Origin: DB1 sp049323655
Lineage (GTDB): Bacteria; Desulfobacterota; Desulfobulbia; Desulfobulbales; SURF-16
Direction: 5' to 3'
DNA length: 64,000 bases
Assembly (NCBI GenBank): GCA_049323655.1
Contig: JBMONO010000041.1
Span: 1-64,000, forward strand
In this document: positions 57,524 through 64,000 of the stretch, piece after piece
Position numbering within the stretch: the first letter of the stretch is position 1
How the letters are laid out: each line of letters starts with the position of its first letter
Notes under the pieces: generated by a model
What the model saw: the letters and a program-made list of their open reading frames with translations, nothing else
What the model was told of the DNA's origin: nothing
Database searches by the model: none
Position numbers and translations under genes: made by a program

Positions 57524-58747
57524 ATGGACAACGAGAAGAGCAGCAACGAGATGAGTTTCGCCGAGATGTTCCAGGAGACGGAGAGTGCCGGGGAGCATCT
57601 GAGTCCCGGCCAGAAGGTGAAGGCGGCGATCGTCCGTATCGGCCGGGAATGGGTTTTTCTCGACCTGGGTGGAAAAAGCGAGGGTACCCTGGCCCTGGCC
57701 GAGCTGCTTGATGAGGAGGGCAAACCGACGGTCAAGGAGGGAGACGCGATTGACGTCTATTTCCTCGGGGTGGAACGCAATGAAAAGGTCTTCACCACCA
57801 AGATCAGCGGTTCCCCGGGCCGGGCCCATCTCGAGGATGCCTGGCAGAGCGGCATTCCGGTGGAGGGAACGGTGCAGAAGGAGATCAAGGGCGGCTTTGA
57901 GGTGAAGATCGGCGGGGCCCGCGCCTTCTGCCCCTTTTCTCAGATGGGTCTGCACAAAATTGCCGACAACGCGGAGTACATCGGTCGTAAACTGGTGTTC
58001 CGCATCGTTGAATACAAGGAGAACGGCAGGAATGTTATCGTCTCCCATCGCCGCATCCTCGAAGAAGAGCGGCAGCGGCAAAAGGAGGCGCTGCGGGAGA
58101 GTCTCGAGGTCGGCCAGATCGTCGACGGCACTGTTACCTCGATCCGCGATTTCGGTGTCTTTGTCGATATCGACGGTATTGAAGGGTTGATCCCGGTTTC
58201 CGAACTGGCCTACGGCCGGGTGGAGGATATCCATTCGGTGGTGGAAAAAGGCCAGGCGGTGCGGGTGATGATCAAGAAGCTCGACTGGGACAACGACCGC
58301 TTTTCTTTTTCCCTGCGGGAGACCATGCCCGATCCCTGGCAATCGGCCGATCTGCACGAGGGCAGCACGGTGACCGGCACGGTGGCGCGGCTGGTCGATT
58401 TCGGCGCCTTTGTCACCCTGGCGCCGGGCATTGACGGGCTCATTCACATCTCCCATCTCGGCGGCGGCCGCCGGATCAACCATCCCCGCGAGGTGGTCCG
58501 TCAGGGTCAGGAGCTTGAGGTGCGCATCGATTCCATCGATCGGGAACAGAAGCGTATTTCCCTTTCCCTGCCGCAGCAACAGGAGGATGAAAAAGAAGAA
58601 AAGACGGTGCGCCGCAAAAAGAACAAGCCCGGCCGGGAAGACGCCATGGCTGACGAGTATCAGCGTTTCCGGGAAACGAGGAAGGACGGCAAGGCCGCCT
58701 CCATGGGCACCTTTGCCGATCTGCTGAAGGGGCGGATAGACAAATGA
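57524..58747 (+). CDS. Protein with four S1 RNA-binding domains (ribosomal protein S1-like)
   Basis: About 407 residues with four S1 repeats: roughly 20-90 (KVKAAIVRIGREWVFLDLGGKSEGTL), 105-175 (VEGTVQKEIKGGFEVKIGGARAFCP), 195-265 (VDGTVTSIRDFGVFVDIDGIEGLI) and 285-355 (VTGTVARLVDFGAFVTLAPGIDGLI), then a basic low-complexity tail (KEEKTVRRKKNK). Canonical S1 has six repeats, so this is a shorter relative that may bind mRNA or assist ribosomes. AGGA precedes ATG 57524. Confidence 0.9.
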   Translation: MDNEKSSNEMSFAEMFQETESAGEHLSPGQKVKAAIVRIGREWVFLDLGGKSEGTLALAELLDEEGKPTVKEGDAIDVYFLGVERNEKVFTTKISGSPGRAHLEDAWQSGIPVEGTVQKEIKGGFEVKIGGARAFCPFSQMGLHKIADNAEYIGRKLVFRIVEYKENGRNVIVSHRRILEEERQRQKEALRESLEVGQIVDGTVTSIRDFGVFVDIDGIEGLIPVSELAYGRVEDIHSVVEKGQAVRVMIKKLDWDNDRFSFSLRETMPDPWQSADLHEGSTVTGTVARLVDFGAFVTLAPGIDGLIHISHLGGGRRINHPREVVRQGQELEVRIDSIDREQKRISLSLPQQQEDEKEEKTVRRKKNKPGREDAMADEYQRFRETRKDGKAASMGTFADLLKGRIDK

Positions 58748-58802
58748 GCGCTTTGTGGCATTGAGATGAGCAGGCCGGCGCCGGGCGAGCGAGGAGGGAC
58801 GA

Positions 58803-59396
58803 GTGAACGTCAGAAAAAAAATTCTCCTGGTTGATGATGAGGAGCTCATCGTCAACAGTCTCGCCATGGAGCTGGAAGGGGCCGGCTATGATGTTGCCAC
58901 CGCCGCCAATGGCCGGGACGGGATTGACGCGCTCAGAAACGGCTATTTCAATCTGCTCGTCACCGATCTGATGATGGAGGGCATGGATGGCCTGGCCGTC
59001 CTCAAGGCGGCCAAAGAGATCGATCCGGAAATCGCGGTAATCATCCTCACCGGTTACGGGGAGGTGGATTCGGCGGTGGAGGCCCTGCGGCTCGGTGCCT
59101 CCGACTATCTCCTCAAGCCCTGCAGTATTGATGAGTTGCAGGCGCGTATTGAAAAATGTCTGGAAACCCAGGATCTGGCCAGAAAAATCAGGATCTACGA
59201 AAAGATCCTGCCGGTTTGCGGCGAGTGCGGCAAGGTCAGCGCCGGGGAAAAGGGGAAAGGCGCCAACGGCGAATGGATCTCCATAGACCAGTTCATTAGT
59301 AAGAAGACCGGGCTCGGTATCAGCCACGGCTATTGTCCGGATTGTTTCGCCGAGGCGATGCGGGAAATCGAACTGGTGCGGAAAAACAAGAAGTAA
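58803..59396 (+). CDS. Response regulator with C-terminal Cys-pair module
   Basis: A 197-residue protein starting with GTG after GAGGAGGG. The receiver is complete: D11/D12, phospho-acceptor D55 in LVTDLMMEGMDG, GYGEVDSAVEAL and DYLLKPCS. A linker (RIEKCLETQDLARKIRIYEK) joins it to a Cys module with C139/C142 and C178/C181 (LPVCGECGKV...HGYCPDC), the same arrangement as in the protein at 18506-19603. No DNA-binding domain. The module may bind zinc or iron and act as output; function unknown. Confidence 0.9.
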   Translation: MNVRKKILLVDDEELIVNSLAMELEGAGYDVATAANGRDGIDALRNGYFNLLVTDLMMEGMDGLAVLKAAKEIDPEIAVIILTGYGEVDSAVEALRLGASDYLLKPCSIDELQARIEKCLETQDLARKIRIYEKILPVCGECGKVSAGEKGKGANGEWISIDQFISKKTGLGISHGYCPDCFAEAMREIELVRKNKK

Positions 59397-59401
59397 CTCG
59401 G

Positions 59402-59421
59402 GTCGGAAGCGTGCTTCCGAC
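59402..59421. repeat. Perfect 9-bp hairpin after the response regulator
   Basis: GTCGGAAGC, GT, GCTTCCGAC, five bases after the stop at 59396. Without a T-run it may stabilise the mRNA end ahead of the terminator that follows. Confidence 0.5.
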
Positions 59422-59427
59422 AATGAG

Positions 59428-59464
59428 GGCTGCTCCTCCGTTCGCGGGGGATCAGCCTTTTTTT
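59428..59464 (+). terminator. Rho-independent terminator of the response regulator gene
   Basis: GGCTGCTCCTCC, GTTCGC, GGGGGATCAGCC (ten of twelve pairs) followed by seven T. It overlaps the 3' end of rlmB, which is transcribed the other way. Confidence 0.75.
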
Positions 59465-60210
59465 ATGCCCTTTTGCCGGACAACCTCGAAGAGGATAACC
59501 CCGGCGGCGACCGAGGCGTTGAGGGAATCCATGCGCTGCATGGGAATGGTCACCCGGAAATCGCACTGCTTGGCGACCAGCGGGCGGATGCCCTTGTCTT
59601 CACCGCCGATGACCAGACAGAGCGGCCCGGAAAGATCGGTCTCATAAAGCGACGTCCCGCCCTCCTTGATGGTGCCGTAAACCCAGATCCCCATTTCTTT
59701 GAGTCGTTGCAGCATGCGGGCCAGGTTGGTTGCCTGACAGACCGGCAGCACGGCCAGGGCGCCGGCGGAGATCTTTGCCACCGTCCCGCTCAAAGGGGCG
59801 GAACGGTCTTTGGGGACGATCAGACCGGTCGCTCCGGCGGCGGCGGCGGACCGGATGATGGCGCCGAGATTGTGCGGGTCCTGGATAGAGTCGAGGGCAA
59901 CGACAAAGGGAGGAACCTGCTCTTCCAGCAGGGCGAGGAATGCCTCTTCGTCCAGGGTGGCAAACGGCGCCACTTTGGCAATGACCCCCTGGTGGTTCAT
60001 CTGTCTATTGCCGGCAATCCGGAACTCGGCGGCGAATCGTACCGTCACCCCGGCATCACGGGCCTGATCGATGATCGTCTGGATCTTTACTCCGCTTTTG
60101 CCCTTGAGAATCAGGATTTCGTGGATGGTGCCGGGACGGGCGGCGAGCAGTTCAGCCACCGGATGGATGCCCCAGATCAGATTGTCGTCATGGGTGGTTG
60201 CGTTCTTCAT
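59452..60210 (-). CDS. rlmB: 23S rRNA 2'-O-ribose methyltransferase (RlmB/TrmH family)
   Basis: A 252-residue SpoU methyltransferase. The N-terminal substrate-binding domain is GIHPVAELLAARPGTIHEIL; the SPOUT domain has FVVALDSIQDPHNLGAIIRSAAAAGATGLIV, the knot loop VIGGEDKGIRPLV and IPMQRMDSLNASVAAGVILFE. It methylates a ribose in 23S rRNA (G2251 in E. coli by homology). It follows gmk by nine bases. Confidence 0.94.
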   Translation of the reverse strand: MKNATTHDDNLIWGIHPVAELLAARPGTIHEILILKGKSGVKIQTIIDQARDAGVTVRFAAEFRIAGNRQMNHQGVIAKVAPFATLDEEAFLALLEEQVPPFVVALDSIQDPHNLGAIIRSAAAAGATGLIVPKDRSAPLSGTVAKISAGALAVLPVCQATNLARMLQRLKEMGIWVYGTIKEGGTSLYETDLSGPLCLVIGGEDKGIRPLVAKQCDFRVTIPMQRMDSLNASVAAGVILFEVVRQKGIKKG

Positions 60211-60219
60211 GGTGGCGGC

Positions 60220-60828
60220 TTACGGCTCCGGCAGGACAAGGGGGTGGCCGTCGCGGTCGCGACGAGAGCGGCTGCGTTCGGCAATGACAATGGCGCGCAG
60301 GGTGTCCACCGCCCGCTCCACCGTGTCGTTGACAATGAGGTAGTCATAGAGGGGGGCGTCCGCCATCTCCTGCCGGGCGTTTTTCAGGCGCAGGGCAATA
60401 ACCTCGGCGGTATCGGTGCCCCGTCCGGCCAGCCGTCGCTCCTGCTCCTGCCAGGAGGGCGGGACAATGAAGACGGAACAGATATTGTTCTCCACCGTTT
60501 TGCGCACCTGATGGGCCCCTTGGACATCGATGTCAAGAAAGACGTCGAGGCCGGCCGCCTGTTTTTCCTCCACCGCCTTTCTGCTGGTGCCGTAAAAGTT
60601 GCCGTGCACCTCGGCCCATTCGAGAAACTCACCATGGTCGCGCATGGTGCTGAAGGTCTGCCGGTCGACAAAATGATAGTCCACCCCGTTGCGTTCCCCC
60701 TGCCGGGGCGGCCTGGTGGTGTGGGAAACAGAGAAGGTGAGGCCGGTCAGCCCGGCGAAGAGCTGTTTGACGATGGTCGTTTTTCCGGTGCCGGACGGGG
60801 CGGAGATGATGATGAGATTGCCGCTCAT
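60220..60828 (-). CDS. gmk: Guanylate kinase
   Basis: A 202-residue enzyme with P-loop SAPSGTGKTTIVKQL, the GMP-binding VSHTTRPPRQGERNGVDYHF and FLDIDVQGAHQV. It converts GMP to GDP. Its start overlaps the stop of the RemA-like gene as ATGA. The C terminus is extended by a short Arg-rich tail (AERSRSRRDRDGHPL). Confidence 0.96.
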   Translation of the reverse strand: MSGNLIIISAPSGTGKTTIVKQLFAGLTGLTFSVSHTTRPPRQGERNGVDYHFVDRQTFSTMRDHGEFLEWAEVHGNFYGTSRKAVEEKQAAGLDVFLDIDVQGAHQVRKTVENNICSVFIVPPSWQEQERRLAGRGTDTAEVIALRLKNARQEMADAPLYDYLIVNDTVERAVDTLRAIVIAERSRSRRDRDGHPLVLPEP

Positions 60829-61103
60829 GGTTCATCCTCCGGAGCTGGGGAATCATTGAGGGTCGCCGGGGTGAAGCGCTGGGTGATGGTTTCCGGCTGC
60901 ACGGCGGAGAGGATGATGTGGTTGCTGTCAAGAATGATGATGGAACGGGTCTTGCGGCCCTCGGTCACGTCAATGAGTTTCTTCTGCTCCTTGGCCTCTT
61001 CCTTTAATTTCTTGATGGGCGCGGATTTGGGCTTTACCACGGCGAGGATGCGGCTTGCCACCACCGAGTTGCCGAATCCGACATTGATCATTCTCTGGTC
61101 CAT
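60825..61103 (-). CDS. RemA-like (DUF370) regulator
   Basis: A 92-residue protein: MDQRMINVGFGNSVVASRILAVVKPKSAPIKKLKEEAKE..., then GRKTRSIIILDSNHIILSAVQPETITQRF. This is the DUF370/RemA family; RemA of Bacillus binds DNA repeats and controls matrix genes, while the family in other phyla sits between yicC and gmk, as here. It is coupled to gmk by overlapping codons. The frame upstream of ATG 61103 is open but lacks family similarity. Confidence 0.9.
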   Translation of the reverse strand: MDQRMINVGFGNSVVASRILAVVKPKSAPIKKLKEEAKEQKKLIDVTEGRKTRSIIILDSNHIILSAVQPETITQRFTPATLNDSPAPEDEP

Positions 61104-61265
61104 AGACGTCTCTTGCGAAAAATTTTTGTAACTATCGAGCAGCACCGTATCTGCATTGTCGTCGGCCTGGCCGCATACCTGGGGTATAGCGGGCAATCCT
61201 CCCTCGGAATCTACACGGGAACCCCTGCCCCCCTAAATGCCTAATTCCCTATGCTGCTAACCCCC

Positions 61266-62153
61266 CTACTCCAGATTCTGCACCTGTTCCCGCATTTTCT
61301 CGACCTCATTTTTCAGCTCAACAGCTTGATGGGCAACGGTGGCGTCGGAAATCTTCGATGCCATGGTGTTGATCTCCCGCAGAAATTCCTGCAGGAGGAA
61401 ATCGAGCCGGCGGCCGACCGGTTCCTGCAGTTCGAGAAAATGGCGGAACTGATCGATGTGGCTGGCGAGGCGGACCAGCTCTTCGGTGACATCCGCCTTG
61501 TCGGCCAGCAGGGCGATTTCCTGGGCAAGGCGGCTCGGATCGATTTCGATGTCCGCGGCAAGGCGCGCCACCCGCTCGCGCAAGGCCTCCTGCTTCTGGG
61601 CGGTGAGCACGGGAATTCGTTTTTCAATCTGCCGCTTGATCCCGCTCAGAAAATCGAGCCGCTGCAACAGATCGTTTTTCAGGGCCAGCCCCTCGCGCAG
61701 CCGCATGTCATCGGTCAATCGCAGCGCCTCCTGCAGGGCCTGCAGCACCAGCGGCCACTCCTGTTCGACATCGCGCTCTTCCTCGTCGGTCATGATGACT
61801 CCGGGAAAGGCGGCGATGAGATCAAGGGGATGACTTGAGGCCGGCAACAGCAGATTACTGGTGATCGCCTTGAGGCAGTCGTGATAGCGGCGGGCCAGGG
61901 GGAGATTTACCGCGATGTTTTTCCCTTCCGTCAGGCCGTTTGCCGGGGTGAGGACCACCTCGATGTGGCCGCGGCTGTAGGAGAGGGTGATCTCCTTTTT
62001 GATCCGTTCCTCCAAAGCGGTGAACTGGCGGGGGATTTTAACCCGGATATCGGAAAAGCGATGGTTGACCGAACGGATCTCCACGGTCCAGCCGCCGGTT
62101 GCGGTCAGCTGTTCGCCCCGACCGAAGGCGGTCATACTGGCTGGATATCTCAT
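61266..62153 (-). CDS. yicC: YicC family endoribonuclease-like protein
   Basis: A 295-residue YicC protein. The N-terminal domain starts RYPASMTAFGRGE and contains EIRSVNHRFSDIRVKIPR; the C-terminal DUF1732 block reads LDFLLQEFLREINTMASKI. E. coli YicC has been reported to act on RNA; the exact activity here is unknown. ATG 62153 overlaps the Hld kinase stop as ATGA. A 162-bp gap without clear signals separates it from the RemA-like gene. Confidence 0.92.
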   Translation of the reverse strand: MRYPASMTAFGRGEQLTATGGWTVEIRSVNHRFSDIRVKIPRQFTALEERIKKEITLSYSRGHIEVVLTPANGLTEGKNIAVNLPLARRYHDCLKAITSNLLLPASSHPLDLIAAFPGVIMTDEEERDVEQEWPLVLQALQEALRLTDDMRLREGLALKNDLLQRLDFLSGIKRQIEKRIPVLTAQKQEALRERVARLAADIEIDPSRLAQEIALLADKADVTEELVRLASHIDQFRHFLELQEPVGRRLDFLLQEFLREINTMASKISDATVAHQAVELKNEVEKMREQVQNLE

Positions 62154-63136
62154 GCAATGGCCTCCAGCAATTCTGCAGTGGATACGGTTGCCGTGCCCAC
62201 CTTGCCGACGACGATGCCGGCGGCAAAATTGGCCAGGCTGGCAGCCTCGGCAAAAGAGAGACCGCTGGCCAGGCCCAGGGCCAGGGTAGCGATCACCGTA
62301 TCGCCGGCGCCGGTGACGTCGTAGATCGCTTTGGCAACCGTGGGAATGGTGAAGAGCGGTTTGCCCTTTTCCAGCAGCGCCATACCGGCCTCGCCGCGGG
62401 TAATGAGCACCGCGGTGCACTCGAGCCGTTCCCGCAGGGCAACGGCAGCGGCAAGGAGACTGTCGCTGTCGCAGATGGTGACGCCGGACATCTTTTCCGC
62501 CTCGTGATTGTTCGGAGTGATGATGGTGGCGTGGTGAAACAGGGCGGCATGGGTCGGTTTCGGATCAACGATCAGTGGGATGGAGTGGCGGCCCAGCAGT
62601 TCACGAAGATGATCCATCAAGCGGGCGCAGATCACCCCCTTGCAGTAGTCGGAGATGATCACCGCATCAAAGTCGGAGATGTAATTGTCGAGAAAGGCGA
62701 GCAGAGCGGCCAGCGTCGCGTCGGCGAGGGGACCGGACTTCTCCCGGTCAAAGCGCACCACCTGCTGGCTTTGGGCGACGATACGGGTTTTCTTGGTGGT
62801 GGGCCGCTCGGCGCAGCGGACGATACCAGTGGTGGGGGATTGCATCTGCTCAAGCAGGCTGAGGAGATGGTTGCCCATGAAATCGTCGCCGATCACCCCG
62901 CACAGGCTGGCCTGGCCGCCGAGGTCGTAGAGATTGTGCAGGACGTTCGCCGCGCCGCCGAGCAGCAGACTTTCGTCGGTGACGTTGACCACCGGCACCG
63001 GTGCTTCCGGCGAAATGCGGGTGACGCTGCCCCAGATAAAGTGGTCGACAATGATGTCGCCAACCACCAGGATCCTGGCGGAAGAAAATTTTGTGATGGC
63101 ATCACGCAGATGCCCTTTATCGAGGATATTCAGCAC
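62150..63136 (-). CDS. hldE: D-glycero-beta-D-manno-heptose-7-phosphate kinase (single-domain HldE/RfaE1)
   Basis: A 328-residue PfkB-family sugar kinase: DIIVDHFIWGSVTRISPEAPVPVV, LGGAANVLHNLYDLGG, VIISDYCKGVI and the anion-hole motif DVTGAGDTVIATLALG. In E. coli this domain is fused to an adenylyltransferase; here only the kinase is present, so the adenylyltransferase must be a separate gene. It phosphorylates heptose 7-phosphate in ADP-heptose synthesis and complements gmhA. It is the first gene of the leftward yicC-remA-gmk-rlmB run. Confidence 0.93.
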   Translation of the reverse strand: MLNILDKGHLRDAITKFSSARILVVGDIIVDHFIWGSVTRISPEAPVPVVNVTDESLLLGGAANVLHNLYDLGGQASLCGVIGDDFMGNHLLSLLEQMQSPTTGIVRCAERPTTKKTRIVAQSQQVVRFDREKSGPLADATLAALLAFLDNYISDFDAVIISDYCKGVICARLMDHLRELLGRHSIPLIVDPKPTHAALFHHATIITPNNHEAEKMSGVTICDSDSLLAAAVALRERLECTAVLITRGEAGMALLEKGKPLFTIPTVAKAIYDVTGAGDTVIATLALGLASGLSFAEAASLANFAAGIVVGKVGTATVSTAELLEAIA

Positions 63137-63520
63137 TTTCTGCTCCTCCGGTTGTGATAGGTCGGAAAAGCGGCATTCCCCGTGCCGGAGCGGCCATGGT
63201 CATGCTGCTGTCCGTCGTGAAAACGAACATCCCCTCTTTACCCTGATTTTTTCTATTTTGCCACGATCTCTTCGATCCGCCTGTGGTTTCTGAGCAGGCG
63301 CGATCGATCTTGTCGTGTAACATTTTGGAATTGCAAGGAGAAATTTCTTCTTTGCCATGCTGTTTTGCCCTTATTGATAAACTTTGTCTTGACCAAAGAT
63401 AATGGCCGATGGTATAGGGCGATCTTGGTGGCACTTAAAATAAATTCGTAACACCATGGTGGCGGTCCTGGTAACGGGAGGGGGCAGCACCCTACACTCG
63501 CATGCACAATGAGGTGGAAA
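63137..63520. other. Divergent promoter region
   Basis: A 384-bp stretch between hldE (leftward) and the TonB-like gene (rightward). It holds one good promoter candidate (63389-63418) and a GAGGTGG ribosome site; no small gene or RNA is evident. Confidence 0.6.
63389..63418 (+). promoter_or_regulatory. Candidate promoter of the TonB-like gene
   Basis: TTGACC (63389-63394), 18-bp spacer, TATAGG (63413-63418), about 100 bp before the ATG at 63521. Confidence 0.5.
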
Positions 63521-64000
63521 ATGAAGCAAGCGGGCACTGTTGGTAATGGTGTGGTGGGACTTCGGTATTGGTCTATCGTGGTCAACGTGATGATGGTCGC
63601 TTTTTGCAGCTGCATGGCGATGATGCTGTCGGTTCCGGCAGCAGGAGCGGAACGGCATTATATCGTGCTGGTGGCGAGGAGGGATGATCAGACTGCCGGA
63701 GAGAGGGAAAGCTATCTGCGCGATGTCCGGCAACGGATCGAGGCGAATCGGCTGTATCCGCTTTCTGCCCGTCGGCATGGGCAGGAGGGCAGGGTAGGTG
63801 TTGCATTTACCGTCGGTCATGCTGGCAATCTCGAATGTGTTGAGCTTGCCTCGCCGTGTCGGCACAGAATCCTCAATCAGGCCGCCCTGGAAGCGGTGCG
63901 ACAGGCCGCACCCTTTCCCGTCCCACCGGCGCATCTTTTTCCGGATACCCTCGTCCTGACTGTTGAACTGGTTTTTGCATTCCAAGCGACGAGCCGTGAA
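63521..64000 (+). CDS. TonB C-terminal domain protein (3' truncated by window edge)
   Basis: The frame runs from ATG 63521 (GAGGTGG just upstream) to the window end, 160 codons with no stop. A hydrophobic export or anchor segment (SIVVNVMMVAFCSCMAMMLSV) is followed directly by a TonB_C-like domain: YLRDVRQRIEANRLYPLSARRHGQEGRVGVAFTVGHAGNLECVEL..., then LNQAALEAVRQAAPFPVPPAH. There is no Pro-rich spanning region, unlike classical TonB, and the segment ends VPAAGA as a possible signal-peptidase site. It may therefore be a secreted TonB_C protein. The remaining length is unknown. Confidence 0.8.
   Translation, partial: MKQAGTVGNGVVGLRYWSIVVNVMMVAFCSCMAMMLSVPAAGAERHYIVLVARRDDQTAGERESYLRDVRQRIEANRLYPLSARRHGQEGRVGVAFTVGHAGNLECVELASPCRHRILNQAALEAVRQAAPFPVPPAHLFPDTLVLTVELVFAFQATSRE

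Noticed and set aside
59473..61131. 552-codon frame antisense to rlmB, gmk and the RemA-like gene
   Set aside because: Three coupled, recognisable genes lie on the other strand.
1..64000. tRNA, rRNA, riboswitch or prophage regions
   Set aside because: I looked in all the gaps over 100 bp and found no cloverleaf, rRNA-like stretch, cobalamin or other riboswitch core that I could defend, and no set of phage structural genes.

Overview
The window looks like chromosomal DNA of a GC-rich deltaproteobacterium (Desulfobacterota, quite possibly a Desulfobulbales-type sulfate or sulfur metaboliser). Pointers are a tetraheme class III cytochrome c3, a ResB/CcsB (system II) cytochrome c maturation pair, a CobA-HemD fusion beside HemC, a TrpB2-type tryptophan synthase, an isolated Hld kinase, YicC, RemA-like protein, Gmk and RlmB in series, and several response regulators with unusual C-terminal Cys modules. 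The lineage is inferred from gene content only; there is no rRNA or tRNA gene.

Layout. 1-1358: 3' part of a hybrid sensor kinase. 1391-9873: an accessory island read leftward, comprising an AlbA_2/HATPase_c_4 regulator, a type III Mod methyltransferase, a Res helicase-nuclease, and two CPCC zinc-motif proteins of unknown function. 9983-13256: AMMECR1-like protein, PBP4-type carboxypeptidase, TrpB2. 13601-13672: four tandem 18-bp iterons ahead of a rightward run gmhA, deoxyhypusine-synthase-like gene, fmdB-like, hemC, cobA-hemD. 18506-26580: signalling protein, lipoproteins, NadC, phasin/UbiB pair, PepA, Mog. 26573-35481: EF-G-like GTPase, NAD(P)HX repair enzyme, CBS proteins, fused PabBC, lysozyme-like protein. 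35535-40471: PBP1A, cytochrome c3, CcsB, ResB. 40796-47724: L28, RelA-like synthetase, ProS, IspG, QueA. 47865-54758: FmdB-like, HDOD/GGDEF signalling genes, MucR-like regulator, MurI, LolA, a B12-type radical SAM enzyme. 55153-59396: CobU, CobD-like, phosphodiesterase, S1-domain protein, response regulator. 59452-63136 (leftward): RlmB, Gmk, RemA-like, YicC, Hld kinase. 63521-end: a TonB-C-domain protein cut by the window edge.

The strongest non-genic signal is a family of ~133-bp interspersed elements (seven copies), each with matching imperfect terminal inverted repeats and, in the best copies, exact direct repeats of about 6 bp at both ends. They behave like non-autonomous transposons (MITEs). 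Most sit just upstream of a gene with the same end facing it; one duplicates a Shine-Dalgarno-like sequence and another ends five bases before a start codon. A second, related family forms a 108-bp tandem pair joined to one of these copies. The best candidate for an undescribed system is the AlbA_2-Mod-Res-CPCC-CPCC island. Several housekeeping-type proteins have altered active-site signatures: a RelA/SpoT homologue lacking the HD-hydrolase acids, an EF-G with DTPGD instead of DTPGH, a GGDDF cyclase-like protein, and a radical SAM protein with a CX4CX2C cluster motif.
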